Shown: piece after piece, positions 45,527 to 48,024 of the stretch
Layout of the letters: every line of letters begins with the position of its first letter
How positions within the stretch are numbered: position 1 is the first letter of the stretch
Source of the DNA: Rhodoferax ferrireducens
GTDB lineage: Bacteria > Pseudomonadota > Gammaproteobacteria > Burkholderiales > Burkholderiaceae_C
Assembly (NCBI RefSeq): GCF_003347515.1
Contig: NZ_QEII01000235.1
Location: forward strand, 1 to 48,024
Length of the DNA: 48,024 nt
Reading direction: 5' to 3'
Program-made: the position numbers and the translations under genes
The notes under the pieces: generated by a model
Seen by the model: only the letters and a program-made list of their open reading frames with translations
What the model was told of the DNA's origin: nothing
Databases searched by the model: none

Positions 45527-47181
45527 ATGCCGTGGGCATGGCGCCGCCCGATGTGTTCATCAGCTACGCGCGCGAAGACCGGCCGCTCGCCGAGCAACTC
45601 GCGCACGCCTTAAGCGCCAGCGGCCTGCAGGTCTGGTGGGACCGCGACCTGACCGCCGGCAGCGAATTCACGGCCGTGATCGAAGCCCAACTGCTGGGCG
45701 CGACCGTCGTCATCGTGCTGTGGTCGGCCGAGTCAGTGCGGTCATCCTTCGTGCGCGACGAATCTTCGCGTGCCCTCAAGCTGGGCAAGCTGCTGCCGGT
45801 GCGCATCGAGGATATCGAGTTGCCGCTGGGCTTTGGCCAGTTGCACACGCTCGACCTGCTGGACTGGGACGGTGACGCCGATGACGAAACTTTCCAGCAG
45901 CTGCTGCGCGAAGTCCGCCAGCGCCAGCCCCCAGCGCCGGGGCTGCTGCTGACGCCGCCGCGACCCAGCAGCCGTTGGCCGCGCCGCTCCACGCTGATGA
46001 CGGCGACCGCCCTGGCGCTGGTGCTGGCCGGCACCACCACCTGGTACCTGCGCGACCAGCGACAAGGCGAGGCTGCGGCACAGGCGGAAAAGCAGCGCCG
46101 CATTGACTTCGACAAGAGCGAGGCCGACCGCCACTTTCGCGCCGGGCTGGACCAGCAATACGCCAGCGTGCCGCAACTGGAAAAAGCCCTCAACGAATAC
46201 CTGAGCGCGCTGGAGCACCGCCCGGCGCATGCCCGCGCCCACTACTACCTCGGCCATGTCTACGCGCAGACCGACAAGCTGCTTGACGCCTCCGATTCAT
46301 TCAAGCGCGCACTGGCCGCAACCGAGGCGCCGCTGGACCGCAGCCAGCGCATCGATGCCGAAAAAAAGGTGCAATCGCTGGCCCGGGTCGAGGGGGAAGC
46401 CACGCCCATCACGCGCCTCGTCACCAGCCCCCAGCCCGCCATGCCGGAAGAGGCGGCACCCCGACAGCCCCCGCGCATCGACCCGCCTGCGGCGCGCGTG
46501 GCGCTGCTGACCCAGGCGGTCGATGATTTATTCGATGACAACAAGGAGCGCCGCATCAACACCACCACGAGCCTGGTGCTTGACCCGCAGGCCTTGTCCG
46601 ATGCGGTCCCCCTGGCCGTCAAGAAGGCCTTGCAGGTACTCCAGAATGGCCCGGCCGGACTGGGCACGAGCGCCTCGTCGGGCGTGGTCAACACGCTGGT
46701 GCTGCTGAAAAGCGCCATGCCCGGCACCTTGCAGGTCAATCGAACGGAGATTGGGCGGCTGCTCCTCGCCGCCGAACCACTGGGCGACTACACAGCCAAA
46801 CAGGCGGACAAGGTGCGCGATCTGCTGAAACAGGCGAGCACACGCAAGCCGGTGGCCTATATCCAGATTGCCAATGAAGCGCAACGACCGATGGCCGAGG
46901 CGCTGGCCAGCAAGATGCGCAGCTTCGGCTACGAGGCCCCCGCCATCGAGCTGGTCGGCGAGCGCGCGCCCGCGACCACACAGGTGCGGGTGCAAGGCAA
47001 GAGCGACCGCAGCTACGCGCGCTGGGTCAGAAAGGTGACGGGCGAAGCACTGAACACGCCACCAGTCCTCAGCGGCCTGCACAATGCCAAGCCCAAGACC
47101 GATACCTATGAAATCTGGCTGGGCCGCTCGCTGTGCGCACCAGGGGGATTGGAGGTGGCGGGGTGCAAGGGGGCGTCTTAG
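45523..47181 (+). CDS. TIR-domain protein with membrane anchor and TPR-like region
   Basis: A 552-residue protein. Residues 9-135 are a TIR domain: DVFISYAREDRPLAEQLAHAL, then LQVWWDRDL, and VIVLWSAESVRSSFVRDE with Glu80 at the position of the NADase glutamate in active TIRs. After a Pro-rich linker comes one transmembrane helix (about 157-176), then TPR-like helices (about 190-285, HRPAHARAHYYLGHVYAQ), a second domain (about 315-430) and a C-terminal part (VAYIQIANEAQRPMAEALASKM) like small repeat domains that bind cell-wall glycan or partners. Positive residues before the helix predict TIR inside and the rest outside. Its ATG overlaps the CHAT gene stop (ATGA), so the two are translationally coupled. 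Confidence 0.88.
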   Translation: MNAVGMAPPDVFISYAREDRPLAEQLAHALSASGLQVWWDRDLTAGSEFTAVIEAQLLGATVVIVLWSAESVRSSFVRDESSRALKLGKLLPVRIEDIELPLGFGQLHTLDLLDWDGDADDETFQQLLREVRQRQPPAPGLLLTPPRPSSRWPRRSTLMTATALALVLAGTTTWYLRDQRQGEAAAQAEKQRRIDFDKSEADRHFRAGLDQQYASVPQLEKALNEYLSALEHRPAHARAHYYLGHVYAQTDKLLDASDSFKRALAATEAPLDRSQRIDAEKKVQSLARVEGEATPITRLVTSPQPAMPEEAAPRQPPRIDPPAARVALLTQAVDDLFDDNKERRINTTTSLVLDPQALSDAVPLAVKKALQVLQNGPAGLGTSASSGVVNTLVLLKSAMPGTLQVNRTEIGRLLLAAEPLGDYTAKQADKVRDLLKQASTRKPVAYIQIANEAQRPMAEALASKMRSFGYEAPAIELVGERAPATTQVRVQGKSDRSYARWVRKVTGEALNTPPVLSGLHNAKPKTDTYEIWLGRSLCAPGGLEVAGCKGAS

Positions 47182-47244
47182 TGCGCGCAACAACTGCACC
47201 TCGTTCCCTGCACCTCATTCGAGTACTTCGCTTGGACCGGCAGT

Positions 47245-47276
47245 GGGTCAATGTGCCCAGTTTTTTTTGGGCCACC
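47245..47276 (+). terminator. Possible terminator after the TIR gene
   Basis: TGGGTCAATGTGCCCA can form a short stem and is followed by GTTTTTTTT. The stem is only four to five pairs, so it is a weak rho-independent terminator at best. An alternative GCCCA/TGGGC pairing encloses the T-run. It is the only T-tract of this kind close behind the operon. Confidence 0.35.
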
Positions 47277-47396
47277 GAAATCGGCTAAAGCAAGATGGTC
47301 AAACGGGTGGCGGCGAGGCGTGGCGTCGAACTGATTTCTCTTAACTGGTCATTGCCGTCACGGGTCCAATTTCGTCACTTTCCCGCCCTCAGAACT

Positions 47397-47602
47397 CGAC
47401 ACCGGTCATTCCAGGGCGACGATCAGTTTTCGCCGGTGTCGGTCGGCAGTGCAGCGTAAAAAGTCGCTCACAACAGGCTGCTTTTCGGCAGCTCAGTTCG
47501 GCTCCATTCAACAGTCAGTCGTAACCGCTGACAACAAGGTTGGTCGTCGTTCCAGACGATAGCGCTCTGGCAAGTTGGCCATTGCTGCCGTTGGCAGAGC
47601 AA
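47397..47602. repeat. Non-coding block with several inverted repeats
   Basis: About 760 bases between the TIR gene and the next start hold no convincing gene. Within them, CGACACCGG (47397-47405) pairs perfectly with CCGGTGTCG (47433-47441). Further stems are GCTGC/GCAGC (47477-47492), GTCAG/CTGAC (47514-47532) and TTGCTGCC/GGC-AGCAA (47582-47602). This run of hairpins suggests either a dispersed intergenic repeat or a structured RNA. I cannot tell which strand is used. Confidence 0.4.
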
Positions 47603-47940
47603 CCCCGATTCATCGCTAAGGCATTCGTTTCCAGACCTAAGTTAAACGCCAGCTCATGAACCGTGGCAGATCGCATCCTTCGCCAAGTGAAGCTTGCCAA
47701 GCATGTGATGGGTCATTCCAGACAGTCGTCGAAAATGTGTTTTACAGCACCAGACAGCGCACCCGGTCTGAGTGGCTGAACAACATACGGCATGCCGTGG
47801 TAAAAAGCACGTTTTTTCCTTTGTTTTCAATGACTTGCAACTATTTACAGGCGCTGGCGCGGCATCTGGCACGGCCCATGCAATAGCTTCTTCGAGCCAA
47901 CTTGATGCTCACCAACCCAAACCACTTTAGGAGTTACACC

Positions 47941-48024
47941 ATGAAATCCAATCTGATCATTCAAGACCTGTCCGCCCGCAAGGAACTCGACCGCGCTGCG
48001 ATGTCGTCTGTCCGTGGTGGCCAT
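47941..48024 (+). CDS. Start of a peptide with a double-glycine-type leader (cut by window edge)
   Basis: After TTTAGGAG and seven bases, an ATG opens a frame of 28 visible codons: MKSNLIIQDLSARKELDRAA, then MSSVRGGH. The pattern of a hydrophobic IIQDL segment, an acidic ELDR helix and a terminal VRGG resembles the leaders of double-glycine peptides (bacteriocins, ribosomally made natural products) cut by C39 peptidase transporters. The mature part lies outside the window, so identity and any modification or export genes cannot be seen. A short secreted peptide is the best reading. Confidence 0.55.
   Translation, partial: MKSNLIIQDLSARKELDRAAMSSVRGGH

Overview
The window reads as chromosomal DNA of a beta-proteobacterium of the Burkholderiales, most likely family Comamonadaceae and Rhodoferax- or Polaromonas-like. 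This rests on the high G+C, the tRNA-Tyr/Gly/Thr-tuf arrangement, the divergent gspC/gspG-F type II secretion locus, the beta-type porin and two short dispersed repeats that I associate with this family. Genus and species cannot be fixed from the sequence alone. There is no rRNA, CRISPR array, transposase or complete prophage.

Layout. 1-606 (minus): start of tuf (EF-Tu) preceded by three tRNA genes. 672-7836 (minus): a tryptophan region, trpE-trpG-ltaE-lysE-trpD-small membrane ORF-trpC, followed by ung, with a candidate Trp-rich leader peptide ahead of trpE. 7983-12409: a chalcone-isomerase-like secreted protein, a Cache-type chemoreceptor, a phosphoglycolate phosphatase and a porin. 12787-23640: a complete type II secretion cluster (gspF,E,D,N,M,L,K,J,I,H,G on minus, gspC divergent). 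23830-28359: a zinc-ribbon protein, rpe, apaG, a membrane 'site-specific recombinase' family protein and thiL. 28391-30984 (minus): an orphan branched-chain-type binding protein, a ferritin-like secreted protein and an ECF sigma factor. 31233-38845 (minus): a copper/silver efflux operon (cys-containing exported protein, cusC, cusB, cusA, cusF, membrane protein).

39110-47181 (plus) is the most unusual part: a compact three-gene operon of a caspase-like peptidase, a 1830-residue protein joining two alpha/beta-hydrolase domains to a CHAT (caspase-like) protease domain and a helical-repeat tail, and a membrane-anchored TIR protein. Overlapping or nearly touching reading frames suggest a single functional unit. 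The mix of two caspase-fold proteases, lipase-like domains and a TIR domain resembles bacterial conflict or cell-death systems, but the function is inferred. Behind it lies about 760 bases of non-coding DNA full of inverted repeats, then the start of a peptide with a double-glycine-type leader, cut by the window end.

A second theme is repeat invasion of genes. Nine copies (some partial) of a roughly 50-base repeat (family A) lie between 1461 and 28120. Most are inside reading frames and keep them open in either orientation: ung N-terminus, trpD, lysE, gph, gspF, the gspD signal peptide, gspL and thiL. A second repeat (family B, about 75 bases) is inserted in frame in ltaE and occurs again between gspE and gspF. 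I saw no copies in the copper operon or the caspase/CHAT/TIR operon, which fits later acquisition of those blocks.
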